From: Chitinophagales bacterium
Lineage (GTDB): Bacteria > Bacteroidota > Bacteroidia > Chitinophagales > Chitinophagaceae
Assembly: GCA_015655125.1 (NCBI GenBank)
Contig: JAATFP010000068.1
Location: 1 to 64,000, forward strand
Direction of reading: 5' to 3'
Length of the DNA stretch: 64,000 nt
Part shown: piece after piece, positions 14,942 through 24,648 of the stretch
Layout: each line of letters opens with the position of its first letter
Position numbering within the stretch: position 1 is the first letter of the stretch
Program-made: the position numbers and the translations under genes
Notes under the pieces: generated by a model
Database searches by the model: none
Seen by the model: only the letters and a program-made list of their open reading frames with translations
What the model was told of the DNA's origin: nothing

Positions 14942-16339
14942 TCATTGTTTTTCATAACAACCGATATCCGTGCCACCCACATTTCTATTCAGATCATCCA
15001 GATCTTTTGCAAAACTTGTTGTCGTGCCGGCATCAATACCCGGGCCCGTAAACAAAGAACACCTGAAATCATAAGGTCCTTCACGTGTATCGATGTTGTT
15101 GAACTGTGGATCCTGGTTATTGATAGCTGCAATAAATGTAGTATTTGCCGGTTCCGCGTCAGCCTTATAAATACAATGATCGATCGTTACATCAAATGCA
15201 TTACTGCCTTGTTTCTGAACATCCAGTTCACTTTCTATCCCATTGTTATCGCCCCATAAAATACAGTTTTTGAATACTGCAGCAAGATCGTTTGAAACAG
15301 TGTTCCCATTTATTTCTGCAAAATTTGTGGCCTTTAACACAGGTAGTTTATGCAATATATATTCATTGGAAAGCGACACAACGGTACAATTTGTAAAACT
15401 GTAATTTCCGCCGGACTCTATCGCAATATTTGTACCGCAATTGCTTATAAGACTGTTGTCCATCTGTACGCTGCTATTGGTGCAAAACAATCCGGTTGTA
15501 AATGCATTGTCGATCACCGATTGATGGATCACCAGCTTGGGGCTGGCATTTACAGAAGGCTCCTGTACAACAATTGCCTTTGTTGCATTTTTTATTGTTG
15601 TAAAACGAATTACATTGTTCCTGCTGCCCTGTCGGAAATAAATACCCGGCCATGCTGCAGGAAATTTATTGTAAGGCTCGTCGAGCCTGTCGCCGCTGAA
15701 GATAACGGGTTCGTCCTTGGTGCCGTTTACCAAAAGCGTTCCATCCACTAAAAACGGAGCATCGGCATGGCAATATATTTTTGCTCCCGCCGGAATCGTT
15801 AATGTTGCCGCTTCCGAAACCTGTAGTCCGCCGAGGATCACGTAGGGTAAAACGGTGGTCCACGTTGTATTGGAACTGATCGTGGTATTATTCAGAAACA
15901 CTGCATTTTGTCCGTAAGCCTGCAATTGCACAAATTGTGTGTTGCCATTATAGTTTACGGCAATGCTGTCTGCTAAAATGAATGGCAGATTGGCAGAAGT
16001 GGGGTTTATGGTAATGGATACAAACACATATATACTATCATCCGCAGCTATATCAATATTGGTTACTTCCGGCAGCGCAGTGCCGTTAATATTTATTTTA
16101 AATGGGGAAGTAGCGCCGCCCATCAGTTTTACCGACATCCGCAACCGCTGATCGTTTTCATTGAATATCTTGAAAGATTGTGTTACAGAACCTACGCCGG
16201 TAAAAACCGTATCGAATTTTACAGAGTCGGCACTGAAGCTGATCCTGGCATCACCGCTGGTATTGAAGCTGTCTTTTTTGCAAGAAAAAAGGGACATGAG
16301 AAAAAATATAATTGCGGTAAAGAGGAATAATTTTTTCAT
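14942..16339 (-). CDS. Beta-helix lipoprotein with choice-of-anchor-Q-like end
   Basis: The 465-residue protein has a lipoprotein signal with lipobox LFSC (Cys about residue 20). An Ig-like domain follows (about 30-145), then right-handed parallel beta-helix turns rich in Asn and Thr (for example IRFTTIKNATKAIVV and YSFTNCTVVSLS). The end GIDAG...DLNRNVGGTDIGCYE is the signature of choice-of-anchor Q proteins. It is predicted to be a surface lipoprotein. The ligand or substrate is unknown. It is separated from comF by only 15 bases and may share its transcript. Confidence 0.75.
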   Translation of the reverse strand: MKKLFLFTAIIFFLMSLFSCKKDSFNTSGDARISFSADSVKFDTVFTGVGSVTQSFKIFNENDQRLRMSVKLMGGATSPFKININGTALPEVTNIDIAADDSIYVFVSITINPTSANLPFILADSIAVNYNGNTQFVQLQAYGQNAVFLNNTTISSNTTWTTVLPYVILGGLQVSEAATLTIPAGAKIYCHADAPFLVDGTLLVNGTKDEPVIFSGDRLDEPYNKFPAAWPGIYFRQGSRNNVIRFTTIKNATKAIVVQEPSVNASPKLVIHQSVIDNAFTTGLFCTNSSVQMDNSLISNCGTNIAIESGGNYSFTNCTVVSLSNEYILHKLPVLKATNFAEINGNTVSNDLAAVFKNCILWGDNNGIESELDVQKQGSNAFDVTIDHCIYKADAEPANTTFIAAINNQDPQFNNIDTREGPYDFRCSLFTGPGIDAGTTTSFAKDLDDLNRNVGGTDIGCYEKQ

Positions 16340-16354
16340 TAAAACAAATCTACA

Positions 16355-17056
16355 CTATTTACTTGCAATAGCCAATGTTGCGATGCTGATATCGGAGGCC
16401 GGAATGATACGCATTGACTGACAGCAGGCATCAAGAGTGGCGCCGGTGGTGAGGACGTCATCGACAAGCAGGAAATTTTTGCCGGCAAGACTTGCTGGTT
16501 GAACAACGTCAAAGCTATCCGCTACATTTTCCCATCGTTCGGCGCGGTGTTTTTTTGTCTGGCTTTCTGTTGGCCGGCGCCGGATGATCCTGTTATTCAG
16601 AACAGGCACATTCATCGTTTCTGACATACCATTGCCGATAATGGTGGCCTGGTTATAGCCACGTTTGAATTCTTTGTCGGGGAACATAGGCAGTGGAACG
16701 ATGTAGTCGATGTTTCCGAAACGACCGGATCGCAGCAGGTTCCTACCCATCATTTTTCCAAGATACAAACCGATTTCTTTGTTGCTGTTGTATTTTAACT
16801 GGTGTATGAGTTGCTGGATCAACTGCCCTTTTGAAAAATAGAATTCGCTGTGCGCTGCCCGGATGGAAGACCTGCCGCGGAAGATCTTTTCTACCGGGTT
16901 ATCCGGATACCGTTCAAATGCTGTATGCGGCAAAGCTGCCACGCAGCGAAAGCAAAGTTGCTCGTGTGCAGCCAACACATCGCTTCCACAACCGCAGCAA
17001 TGGTGCGGATAAAATAAATGAAGCGCGTCGATCAAAGAACGTTGAAGCAAAAACAT
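16355..17056 (-). CDS. ComF family phosphoribosyltransferase-like protein
   Basis: This is a ComF-type protein, linked to DNA uptake in competent bacteria. The N-terminal four-cysteine zinc module reads CCGCGSD...CFRC. The C-terminal phosphoribosyltransferase domain has the PRPP loop FLLVDDVLTTGATLDACC. The frame is open to 17134, but the ATG at 17056 (MFLLQRSLIDAL, 233 residues) fits the family start. The upstream residues are not family-like. It lies between radA and a lipoprotein gene on the minus strand. Confidence 0.88.
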   Translation of the reverse strand: MFLLQRSLIDALHLFYPHHCCGCGSDVLAAHEQLCFRCVAALPHTAFERYPDNPVEKIFRGRSSIRAAHSEFYFSKGQLIQQLIHQLKYNSNKEIGLYLGKMMGRNLLRSGRFGNIDYIVPLPMFPDKEFKRGYNQATIIGNGMSETMNVPVLNNRIIRRRPTESQTKKHRAERWENVADSFDVVQPASLAGKNFLLVDDVLTTGATLDACCQSMRIIPASDISIATLAIASK

Positions 17057-17205
17057 ATGCGAAGCTACTTGCTGTGCAGGGAAGAAAATTATTTTAAGGA
17101 TGTTTTTATCACCGTAATCAATGGAGATTTTCAACGGAAAATTTAGAGTTTCAGAAGTTTAGATTCAAACAGTACGAATAATAAAAAAGATTTTTTAATA
17201 GCGTT

Positions 17206-17242
17206 CCCTATCCTAAACACCTAAACCTCCAAACACCTAAAC
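17206..17242. repeat. C-rich near-heptamer repeat after radA
   Basis: Repeated CCTAAAC and CCAAAC units, spaced 7-8 bases apart, sit right at the radA stop. A T/A-rich complement-like stretch (TTTAGAG, AGTTTAG) lies about 70 bases away at 17141-17165. Confidence 0.55.
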
Positions 17243-18615
17243 TAAAACAGGTATTGATATACTTCTTCCACTTTCCCCAGCGCCACTACTTCAATATCGA
17301 ATTTCATTTTGCTGAGTGATTTTGCATTGTATTTGCTTACGATGATCTTTTCAAAACCGAGCTTTTCCGCTTCGGCGATGCGTTGTTCGATGCGGTTCAC
17401 GGCACGGACCTCGCCGCTTAGTCCTACTTCTCCGGCGAAGCAGATGTGCATCGGCAGCGATACATCTTCATAGCTGCTGAGCAGCGCACATACAATCGCA
17501 AGATCGAGCGAAGGGTCTTCTACTTTTATTCCGCCGGCAATATTGATGAACACATCTTTAACACCAAAATGAAACCCACCGCGCTTTTCCAGCACGGCCA
17601 GCAGCAGTTGCAGGCGGCGCAGATCGAAACCGCTCACCGTTCGCTGCGGCGTTCCGTATACGCTTTGTGTTACCAATGCCTGCGTTTCTATCAGCAAGGG
17701 TCGCATGCCTTCGATGGTGGCGCCAATGGCGATGCCGCTCAGCTGATCTTCTTTTTGGGTGATCAGTATTTCACTTGGATTGCTCACAGCGCGCATTCCC
17801 TCATTGCTCATTTCGTAGATGCCAAGTTCGGCCGTGGATCCAAACCTGTTTTTCAATGTGCGAAGGATACGGTAAGTGTAATGCCGGTCACCTTCAAATT
17901 GAAGTACGGTGTCTACCATGTGTTCTAATATTTTCGGACCCGCAATGTTACCATCTTTCGTAATATGACCGATGAGAAAGACCGGAGTGTTTGTTTCCTT
18001 TGCATAACGTTGAAGTTCTGCAGCGGTCTCACGGATCTGGCTGATGCTGCCAGGCGAACTTTCCACAAACGGTGATTGCAAAGTTTGAATGCTATCCACG
18101 ATCACCAGTTGCGGCTTCAGTTTCTTTATTTCCTGGAAGATCGTTTGGGTATTGGTTTCCGTAAGCAGGTAAAAATTTTCATTGGCAACGCCGATACGGT
18201 CCGCGCGCATTTTTATCTGCTGCTCACTTTCTTCCCCGCTTATATATAATATGGTGATGCCTTTCAGCAACAATCCGTTTTGTAAAAATAAGGTTGACTT
18301 CCCGATGCCGGGCTCGCCGGCTACCAGCACGATGCTGCCCATCACGATGCCCCCGCCGAGGACACGGTTCAGTTCGCCATCGGTAGTAACGATGCGTTTT
18401 TCTTCTGCGCTGCTTACATCGTTTATCGAAACCGTTTTTAGTTTTGCCAACCCGTTGTATTCTTTCCAGTCATCTCTGGGAGATTTGTCAGCTCCTTTTA
18501 TGATCACTTCTTCTACAAAACTGTTCCACTGACTACACGACGGACATTTTCCCAGCCACTTTGCGCTTTCGTAACCACAATTCTGGCAAAAGAATGCCGA
18601 TTTAGTTTTGCTCAT
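17242..18615 (-). CDS. radA: DNA repair protein RadA
   Basis: This is a RecA-like ATPase that promotes branch migration in homologous recombination. The N-terminal zinc finger has Cys10, Cys13, Cys24 and Cys27. Walker A is GEPGIGKST. The RadA-specific KNRFG motif is present in RTLKNRFGSTAELG. The C-terminal half is the Lon-like domain with AIVCALLSSYEDVSLP. At 457 residues it is full length and intact. Confidence 0.97.
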   Translation of the reverse strand: MSKTKSAFFCQNCGYESAKWLGKCPSCSQWNSFVEEVIIKGADKSPRDDWKEYNGLAKLKTVSINDVSSAEEKRIVTTDGELNRVLGGGIVMGSIVLVAGEPGIGKSTLFLQNGLLLKGITILYISGEESEQQIKMRADRIGVANENFYLLTETNTQTIFQEIKKLKPQLVIVDSIQTLQSPFVESSPGSISQIRETAAELQRYAKETNTPVFLIGHITKDGNIAGPKILEHMVDTVLQFEGDRHYTYRILRTLKNRFGSTAELGIYEMSNEGMRAVSNPSEILITQKEDQLSGIAIGATIEGMRPLLIETQALVTQSVYGTPQRTVSGFDLRRLQLLLAVLEKRGGFHFGVKDVFINIAGGIKVEDPSLDLAIVCALLSSYEDVSLPMHICFAGEVGLSGEVRAVNRIEQRIAEAEKLGFEKIIVSKYNAKSLSKMKFDIEVVALGKVEEVYQYLF

Positions 18616-19165
18616 CCGGTAAAGTTATTTTAAAAATTTTTCTGAGAACATTTTAACACTTGTTGCTTTCCTCATTTTGCAGGAAGAAAAACCGCAATAA
18701 AAATTATGTGCATAAGCTGTTCATTTCGCTTCGCGGCATTTATAAATTCCATGTCATTTTTTTAAATGACTGCAGAAAAAACAGCGATGATCAAAAACGT
18801 ATATGAAATTTTCAGGCAGCAAAAAATAAAACGGAGCGATTGAAAATCTTCGGGCTGATAAAAAGTAAAATGGCCAACATTGCTGTTGACCATTTGTACT
18901 TACTAACCCATTAAATTCTATTGCTAAATTACAAAACACCGCCTTAAAAAAAATATTTTTTTTTGGATGTTGATAAGTTTAGCGGCCGGCAACCATTATC
19001 ATACAGGGAGCATAGTGTGGTTTTATTAAATTGATAATCAAATAAATATAAAGATTTTTAGCCCCCGTTTTCAGCTCTAAAAAATGCCGATCCGGCTAAA
19101 AATTATTTTTAATTTAATTTGGTTTATAAAATAAACTACTTTACGTTTGTGAAAAATTAAGGACA
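18616..19165. other. Gene-free region between radA and a TonB receptor
   Basis: This AT-rich stretch of about 550 bases separates two divergent genes. It holds an imperfect hairpin at 18868-18895 (AAATGGCCAACA with a one-mismatch complement) and the receptor promoter at its right end. No coding potential, RNA gene or heptamer array was seen. Confidence 0.6.
19118..19149 (+). promoter_or_regulatory. Bacteroidota-type promoter of the TonB receptor
   Basis: TTTG at 19118-19121 and TACGTTTG at 19142-19149 are 20 bases apart, matching the -33 / -7 (TAnnTTTG) layout. The ATG is 16 bases further on, preceded by AAGGA. This is the best full promoter in the window. Confidence 0.65.
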
Positions 19166-21427
19166 ATGAAACTGTTGTGTTTTTTCTTACTGCTTTTGAT
19201 TTCCGGGAGTGTATCGGCGCAGGTAAAAGTGTATGGCCGATTGACGGACAATAAGAACAGACCGCTGGCCGGTGCCAGCATTTCTATCGTAAATTCATAC
19301 GATGGCGCTACCACGGATTCTCTCGGGTACTATTCCTTTATAACAACAGAAAAAGGAGAGCAAACACTGGAAGCCAGCCTGTCCGGCTACGGGACATATA
19401 TAAAAAAAATAAGAATTGGTGACAATAATATTGATCAGAACATATCAGTAAAAGAGTTAATAACTGAGCTGAACGCTGTAGTAATCAGTGCCGGATCTTT
19501 TGAGGCCAGCGACAAAAAGAAAGGTACCGTGCTTAGCTCACTTGACATTGTAACAACTGCCAGTGCAAACGGTGATATTACCGGCGCACTTAAAACATTG
19601 CCGGGTACGCAGCAGGTGGGCGAATCTGAAGGTTTGTTCGTCCGCGGCGGTACTGCCACCGAAAGTAAGATCTTCATGGATGGCAACCTGGTGAATAACT
19701 TCTTTTACAGCAGTCTGCCCGGAATTGCAACACGCGGCAGGTTCAATCCTTTTTTATTCAAAGGAACGGTATTCAGCGCGGGCGGATATTCGGCTTTGTA
19801 TGGCCAGGCGCTTTCTTCGGCGCTGATCCTGGAAAGCAATGATTTGCCGGAACGGACGGAAGCCAGTCTGTCTTTATCTGTGATCGGCGCCGGTGGCGGA
19901 ATTCAAAAGCTGGCTAAAAACAAGAAGGCAAGTTGGGGAATTACCTACAGTTACGCAAATCTTGCCCTGGCTTTTGGCGTATTGAAACAAAAGCAGGATT
20001 TTTTTAAGATACCCGAATATCATGAGCTGGATGCCAATTTCCGTATTAAAACAAAAAATGGTGGGTTTATAAAATATTACGGGTATGCCAGCTGGAACAA
20101 AACCGGTTTTCGTGCGGCGGATATAGACTCTTCGTCTTTGCAAAATGCATTTGATCTTGAAAATCTGAATACTTATCAGAATCTTAACTGGAAAGAAAAT
20201 CTTGGTCGTGGCTGGAAAGCAACTTCCGGGATAAGTTTCAGTACCAATAAAGATGACATCGAAAACGAGTTGCAGGATGCAAACGATAACAAGGTTCCGG
20301 TTGTTGTTGTAAATGATTATACCTATAAAAATTTCAAGCTGAAGAACCGTTCCGTGTATGCACAGGCGCGGGTGGTACTCGAGAAAAAACTGGGCGGATT
20401 GAATACGGTCCGGTTTGGCGCAGAACATTTTTACAGCAATGAAAAAGCGATCTATACATTATATAACAATGATTCGTATTCGAGTACGGTAAAAGACAAC
20501 CTCACCGCAGGCTTTGCCGAATCTGATTTCTACATCACCAAAGACATTGCGGCAAAGGTTGGGACGCGGCTGGAACATTCGGAACTGATGCAAAAATGGA
20601 ACATCGTGCCACGCGCATCGCTGGCATATAAATTCAGCAATACGAGCCAGGCATCCTTTGCCTACGGCATTTTTTATCAGAACCCGGAAAGGAAATATCT
20701 GCCGACGATCAATGACGACCTTGGTTTTGCGAAAGCAACACATTACATTTTGCAATTTGAAAAAGCAAAGGATCAGCGCCGGTTCCGCACAGAATTGTTT
20801 TACAAGAAATACGACGCCTTATATAAAACGGCGCAAAATAATAATGGCGTGGATGTAGCTGCCACAAACGATGGAACCGGTTATGCGCGGGGCGTGGAAA
20901 TGTTCTGGCGCGATAAGAAGACGATCAAATTCATGGATTACTGGGTATCTTATTCTTACCTTGATACGAAACGCGACTACCTGAATTTTCCGGGAAAGAT
21001 GCGCCCGGATTTTGCCGCTAAACACACGGCATCATTGGTGGTGAAAACTTTTCTGCTGCCTCTCAAAACCGGCTTCAATGCAAGTTATACGTTCGCCAGC
21101 GGCCGGCCCTATTACCAATTGAAATATGATGCAACGACTCAACAATATTTTGTAGGTGACAAAGGGAGGACCATCAATTACAATAACGTAGGGTTCAGCA
21201 TCAATTATCTGCCGAACCTTGGAAAAACAAATCCTAAATCATTTGTGGTATGGGTGCTTTCGGTGACGAACGTACTGGGGCAAAAGCAGGTCTATGGATA
21301 TAATTATGGCAATATCAGCGGCCGCAGAGACGCCATTACGCCGCCGGCACCAAGATTCGTATATATAGGCTGCTTCCTGAGTTTTGGGGTAGACAGGACA
21401 CAGGATGCGATTAATAACAACCTGTAA
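19166..21427 (+). CDS. TonB-dependent receptor with carboxypeptidase-like N-terminal domain
   Basis: The 753-residue outer-membrane receptor has a signal peptide (cleavage about residue 18). A CarboxypepD_reg-like domain (about 21-95) contains VYGRLTDNKNRPLAGASISI. A plug domain (about 105-225) contains GLFVRGGTATESKIFMDG. A 22-strand barrel follows. It imports an unknown substrate using TonB energy. No SusD partner follows, which argues against a glycan system. The next four genes on the strand are close and may be co-transcribed. It has its own good promoter. Confidence 0.88.
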   Translation: MKLLCFFLLLLISGSVSAQVKVYGRLTDNKNRPLAGASISIVNSYDGATTDSLGYYSFITTEKGEQTLEASLSGYGTYIKKIRIGDNNIDQNISVKELITELNAVVISAGSFEASDKKKGTVLSSLDIVTTASANGDITGALKTLPGTQQVGESEGLFVRGGTATESKIFMDGNLVNNFFYSSLPGIATRGRFNPFLFKGTVFSAGGYSALYGQALSSALILESNDLPERTEASLSLSVIGAGGGIQKLAKNKKASWGITYSYANLALAFGVLKQKQDFFKIPEYHELDANFRIKTKNGGFIKYYGYASWNKTGFRAADIDSSSLQNAFDLENLNTYQNLNWKENLGRGWKATSGISFSTNKDDIENELQDANDNKVPVVVVNDYTYKNFKLKNRSVYAQARVVLEKKLGGLNTVRFGAEHFYSNEKAIYTLYNNDSYSSTVKDNLTAGFAESDFYITKDIAAKVGTRLEHSELMQKWNIVPRASLAYKFSNTSQASFAYGIFYQNPERKYLPTINDDLGFAKATHYILQFEKAKDQRRFRTELFYKKYDALYKTAQNNNGVDVAATNDGTGYARGVEMFWRDKKTIKFMDYWVSYSYLDTKRDYLNFPGKMRPDFAAKHTASLVVKTFLLPLKTGFNASYTFASGRPYYQLKYDATTQQYFVGDKGRTINYNNVGFSINYLPNLGKTNPKSFVVWVLSVTNVLGQKQVYGYNYGNISGRRDAITPPAPRFVYIGCFLSFGVDRTQDAINNNL

Positions 21428-21475
21428 TCAATCATCAATCATTACTCAACGATTTCACCATTGACCATTCACTCT
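21427..21475. repeat. Heptamer array between TonB receptor and next gene
   Basis: Seven phased units run from the receptor stop codon, including ATCAATC, ATCAATC, ATTACTC, TCACCAT and TGACCAT. The array ends 13 bases before the next ATG. The TTCACY and TTGACC words are shared with the arrays near 14.1, 33.5 and 47.75 kb. Confidence 0.75.
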
Positions 21476-21488
21476 AAATAACATTATC

Positions 21489-22136
21489 ATGAAAAAGATC
21501 ATTTTGGGAACAGCATTATTGCTCGGTTTTTTTTGCGCATCGGCGCAATCTGACAAGTACCTGGGGGCGATGAAAGCAAACATTGCAGGTATTGAAGATG
21601 CCTTCAAAGATCCACAGAAGCTGCTGTCGTTATCGAACAGTTTTGAACGCATCGGCAACGCCGAAAAAAATCAATGGCTTCCTTATTATTACGCGGCTTT
21701 CCTGCAGGTCAACTATGGCTTTATGTTAGGTGATAAGGTAGCTTCCGGCGGCGATGCCGTTGCCGATAAAGCAAATTCGTTGCTCAGCAAAGCAGATTCG
21801 TTGAGTCCTGCTAATTCGGAGATCAGTTGCGTGAAAGCGATGGTAGCCACGTTAAGTATGATCGTAAACCCGATGCAGCGCTATATGGAATATGGTCCGC
21901 TTGTAGAACAAAATCTGGAAGCGGCCAAAATACAGGATCCGAACAATCCGCGTCCTTATTACCTCAAGGCTATGAATACCAAAAATACACCTGAACAATT
22001 CGGTGGTGGCTGCTCAGCAGCGAAAGACAGCATTGCGACTGCAAAGGAAAAATATGCCACTTTCAAACCGGCAAGTGAATTATCTCCGTCGTGGGGTTCT
22101 GACAGATTGGAAAAACTTATAGAAGCGTGTAAATAA
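21489..22136 (+). CDS. Secreted TPR-like hypothetical protein
   Basis: The 215-residue protein has a signal peptide (cleaved after CASA). Helical repeats follow, with a TPR-like alternation (ANSLLSKADSLSPANSEISCVKAMVA and NLEAAKIQDPNNPRPYYLKAM). It lacks a catalytic signature. It follows the TonB receptor and precedes the paralogous membrane-protein pair. A periplasmic adaptor role is possible but not supported by motif. Confidence 0.7.
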   Translation: MKKIILGTALLLGFFCASAQSDKYLGAMKANIAGIEDAFKDPQKLLSLSNSFERIGNAEKNQWLPYYYAAFLQVNYGFMLGDKVASGGDAVADKANSLLSKADSLSPANSEISCVKAMVATLSMIVNPMQRYMEYGPLVEQNLEAAKIQDPNNPRPYYLKAMNTKNTPEQFGGGCSAAKDSIATAKEKYATFKPASELSPSWGSDRLEKLIEACK

Positions 22137-22148
22137 AACCTGCTATTT

Positions 22149-22745
22149 ATGAACCAGCAATTGAACGAGAGGGAGAGCCTTGCCCTTATTGAAAGCATGA
22201 TCAACAAAGCGAAGAATAACTTCAGCGAATCGGGAACGTTGTTCCTGGTGTGGGGCTTTGTGATCCTTATCTGCAGCGTATTGCATTTTGTAACAACTTG
22301 TTTTTTCGATTATGAAAATGGCGGTTATGTCTGGGGGCTCACCTGGCTGGCCACCATTTTCCAGATATTTTATCTGCGAAAAAAAGTGCGGAAGCAGAAA
22401 GTAAAGTCATATTCCGATGACATTATCAAATATATCTGGATCACTTTTTTTGTGGTGATGGTGATCATGGTGTTTATCCTTATCTGGCAAAAAAGTTATA
22501 TCAGTATCATTCCTGCAATATTGGTGTTGTATGGCATTCCTACTTTGTTTACCGGCCTCCTTTTTAAATTCCGGCCATTGGTGATTGGCGGTATTTGCTG
22601 TTGGCTGCTCGCGTTGGCTTGTACATTTACACATTGGCACTTCCAGTTGTTGTATATTGGGGCAGCCGGAATTGCGGCCTGGATCATTCCGGGAATTTAC
22701 CTCAGAAAGAAATTTATAAAAGAAAACCAGCAATATGGAAGATAA
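22149..22745 (+). CDS. Membrane protein, first of a paralogous pair
   Basis: The 198-residue protein has a charged N-terminal helix (LNERESLALIESMINKAKNNF) followed by about five hydrophobic segments. It is paralogous to the next gene: both share an ES-x6-MI-xKAK N-terminal motif, a GIPTLFTGL/GIPTFITGG segment, an FRP(L/M) motif and a WIIPG/WVIPG end. It overlaps the next gene by 11 bases, so the two are probably translationally coupled. The family and function are not recognised. Confidence 0.75.
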   Translation: MNQQLNERESLALIESMINKAKNNFSESGTLFLVWGFVILICSVLHFVTTCFFDYENGGYVWGLTWLATIFQIFYLRKKVRKQKVKSYSDDIIKYIWITFFVVMVIMVFILIWQKSYISIIPAILVLYGIPTLFTGLLFKFRPLVIGGICCWLLALACTFTHWHFQLLYIGAAGIAAWIIPGIYLRKKFIKENQQYGR

Positions 22746-23334
22746 GCAACTTTCTTACGACGAGAGTATGAAACTCATCAATTCGATGATTGGCAAGGCG
22801 AAGAAAAGTTATGTTACAAAAGGAATTGCCGCCATCGTTTGGGGCGTGCTGATCGTTCTTTGCAGCCTCGTTACCTGGGCAGAGATCCGTTATGATTTCG
22901 ATCCGGGGTTCGACGTATGGATGTTGCTGCTGATCGCACTCGTGCCGCAGATCTATTTTGCCATCAAAGAAAGAAAGCAAAAAAAATTCACTTCTTATGA
23001 AGAAGAAACAGCGGCCTATGTATGGACCGCTTTTGCTATTTCGATCTTTATTACTTCTTATTACAATTCAAAATATGGAAACGATACAAACAGCTACACT
23101 TCCCTTATAATGATATTGTATGGCATCCCTACTTTCATTACGGGCGGAATGGTGAAGTTCCGGCCGATGATCACTGGGGGTATTATTTGCTGGGTACTCG
23201 CCATTGTTTCAATCAGCACCGGAAATGATATCGACATGTTATTGATGGCCGCCTGCGGCCTGTTTGCCTGGGTGATACCGGGAATCATTTTGTGGAACAG
23301 GAACAAAAAAAGACAAGCGGAAAATGGAATTTAA
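22735..23334 (+). CDS. Membrane protein, second of a paralogous pair
   Basis: The 199-residue protein is a paralogue of the preceding gene, with the same order of charged N-terminal helix (YDESMKLINSMIGKAKKSY), about five membrane helices and a short basic C-terminal tail. Its ATG lies inside the end of the first gene, and its own end overlaps the winged-helix gene by 11 bases. The pair may form a hetero-oligomer that signals to the regulator. This is inference from order only. Confidence 0.75.
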   Translation: MEDKQLSYDESMKLINSMIGKAKKSYVTKGIAAIVWGVLIVLCSLVTWAEIRYDFDPGFDVWMLLLIALVPQIYFAIKERKQKKFTSYEEETAAYVWTAFAISIFITSYYNSKYGNDTNSYTSLIMILYGIPTFITGGMVKFRPMITGGIICWVLAIVSISTGNDIDMLLMAACGLFAWVIPGIILWNRNKKRQAENGI

Positions 23335-23614
23335 AGATCTTGATCCCATATTGCATTCTCAATTAAGGCTGGCCATCGTCAGCCTGCTCATCAGCGTAAA
23401 AGAAGCCGAGTTTACTTTCATCAAAGAAAAAACAAATGCTACCGCTGGCAACCTGAGTGTGCAGCTAAATAAACTGAAAGAAGTAGAATATGTTGAAATT
23501 ACGAAGCAATTCAAATATAACTACCCGCAAACATTGTGTAAGATCACGCGCAAAGGAATTGATGCATTTGAACAGTATGTGAATGCGCTGCAATCGTATA
23601 TGCGCCCGGGGTAG
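23324..23614 (+). CDS. Winged-helix transcriptional regulator
   Basis: The 96-residue protein is a single winged-helix domain of the HTH_34/MarR-like type. It starts LDPILHSQLRLAIVSLL, the recognition helix lies around NATAGNLSVQLNKLKEVEYVEI, and the wing carries LCKITRKGIDAFEQYV. It has no ligand or membrane domain. It overlaps the second membrane-protein gene by 11 bases, the same overlap as between the two membrane genes. It therefore likely controls or is controlled by them. Confidence 0.85.
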   Translation: MEFKDLDPILHSQLRLAIVSLLISVKEAEFTFIKEKTNATAGNLSVQLNKLKEVEYVEITKQFKYNYPQTLCKITRKGIDAFEQYVNALQSYMRPG

Positions 23615-23715
23615 GTTTAGCGGTTTGGGTTTATAAAACTTATTGCGGCGATGCTGTTGCTGTTTTTTAGGAAAGATAAATTTTCAGGGGAAAATTATAG
23701 GCTTAAATTTACAGT

Positions 23716-24648
23716 ATGAGTGTGCTGCTTGAAGTAAAGAATCTCTCCAAAAATTTTAAGGATCTGAAGGCCGTAAATGATCTTTCATTTACTGTAAACG
23801 AAGGGGATGTGTATGGCTTTCTTGGGCAAAATGGTGCCGGTAAATCAACTACGATCCGTATGTTGCTCACGCTTATACAACCAACTTCCGGGGAAATAAA
23901 TTTTTTTGGAAAAAATCTTTTCGAACACCGGAAAGAAGTGCTTCGACAGGCCGGGGCAGTGGTGGAAAGACCGGACCTGTATAAATATTTATCTGCATAC
24001 GATAACCTTTTCATTTTTGCAAAAATGAGCGGCGTGAAAGTTTCCCGCAAACTGATCATGGATCAACTGGAACTTGTAGGACTTGCAGATCGCGCTTCAT
24101 CCAAAGTAAAAACATTCAGCCAGGGAATGAAACAGCGGCTCGGCATTGCGGTTGCATTGGTGCACGATCCCAGGCTGATCATTTTAGACGAACCAACGAA
24201 CGGACTCGATCCGCAGGGGATTGCCGACATGCGGCACCTGATATTGCGGCTCAGCAAGGAAATGGGCAAAACGGTCATCGTATCTTCGCATTTATTGAAC
24301 GAGATCGAACAAATCGCTAACCGGATGATCATCATCCATAAAGGAAAAAAGATCGCCGAAGGCGCAGTAGCCGAAATGCTCGATCCTAAACGAACAGGTG
24401 TTCAATTGGAAACCACCGACAATGCGGCTGCGCTTGTTACGCTGGCCCAAACGCCATGGGCGGCAGGCGCGCTGGAAGACGGCCATCTCATACGGCTGCA
24501 GATGGACAAGACGGATATTCCGGCATTGGCGACAAAACTGGCCGCTGCAGGCAATGGCATACTTTCCATACAGGCCCGCCATTCGCTGGAAGATTATTTT
24601 TTATCACTCACCAACGCTGAAAGACATGTGGAGCCTGCTTCAGATTGA
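23716..24648 (+). CDS. ABC transporter ATP-binding protein
   Basis: The 310-residue ABC-2-type export ATPase has Walker A GQNGAGKST (about residues 35-43), signature FSQGMKQRLGIA and Walker B LIILDEPTNGLDP. The C-terminal 90 residues form a variable regulatory extension. The stop lies inside the following permease gene (23-base overlap), so the two form one exporter. The substrate is not predictable. Confidence 0.9.
   Translation: MSVLLEVKNLSKNFKDLKAVNDLSFTVNEGDVYGFLGQNGAGKSTTIRMLLTLIQPTSGEINFFGKNLFEHRKEVLRQAGAVVERPDLYKYLSAYDNLFIFAKMSGVKVSRKLIMDQLELVGLADRASSKVKTFSQGMKQRLGIAVALVHDPRLIILDEPTNGLDPQGIADMRHLILRLSKEMGKTVIVSSHLLNEIEQIANRMIIIHKGKKIAEGAVAEMLDPKRTGVQLETTDNAAALVTLAQTPWAAGALEDGHLIRLQMDKTDIPALATKLAAAGNGILSIQARHSLEDYFLSLTNAERHVEPASD

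Noticed and set aside
18754-18939. Short open frame upstream of radA
   Set aside because: It is AT-rich, contains an imperfect hairpin, has no plausible start context and no protein features.
24398-24625. N-terminal extension of the ABC permease
   Set aside because: This part is the ATPase gene read in another frame. The first membrane helix follows the ATG at 24626.
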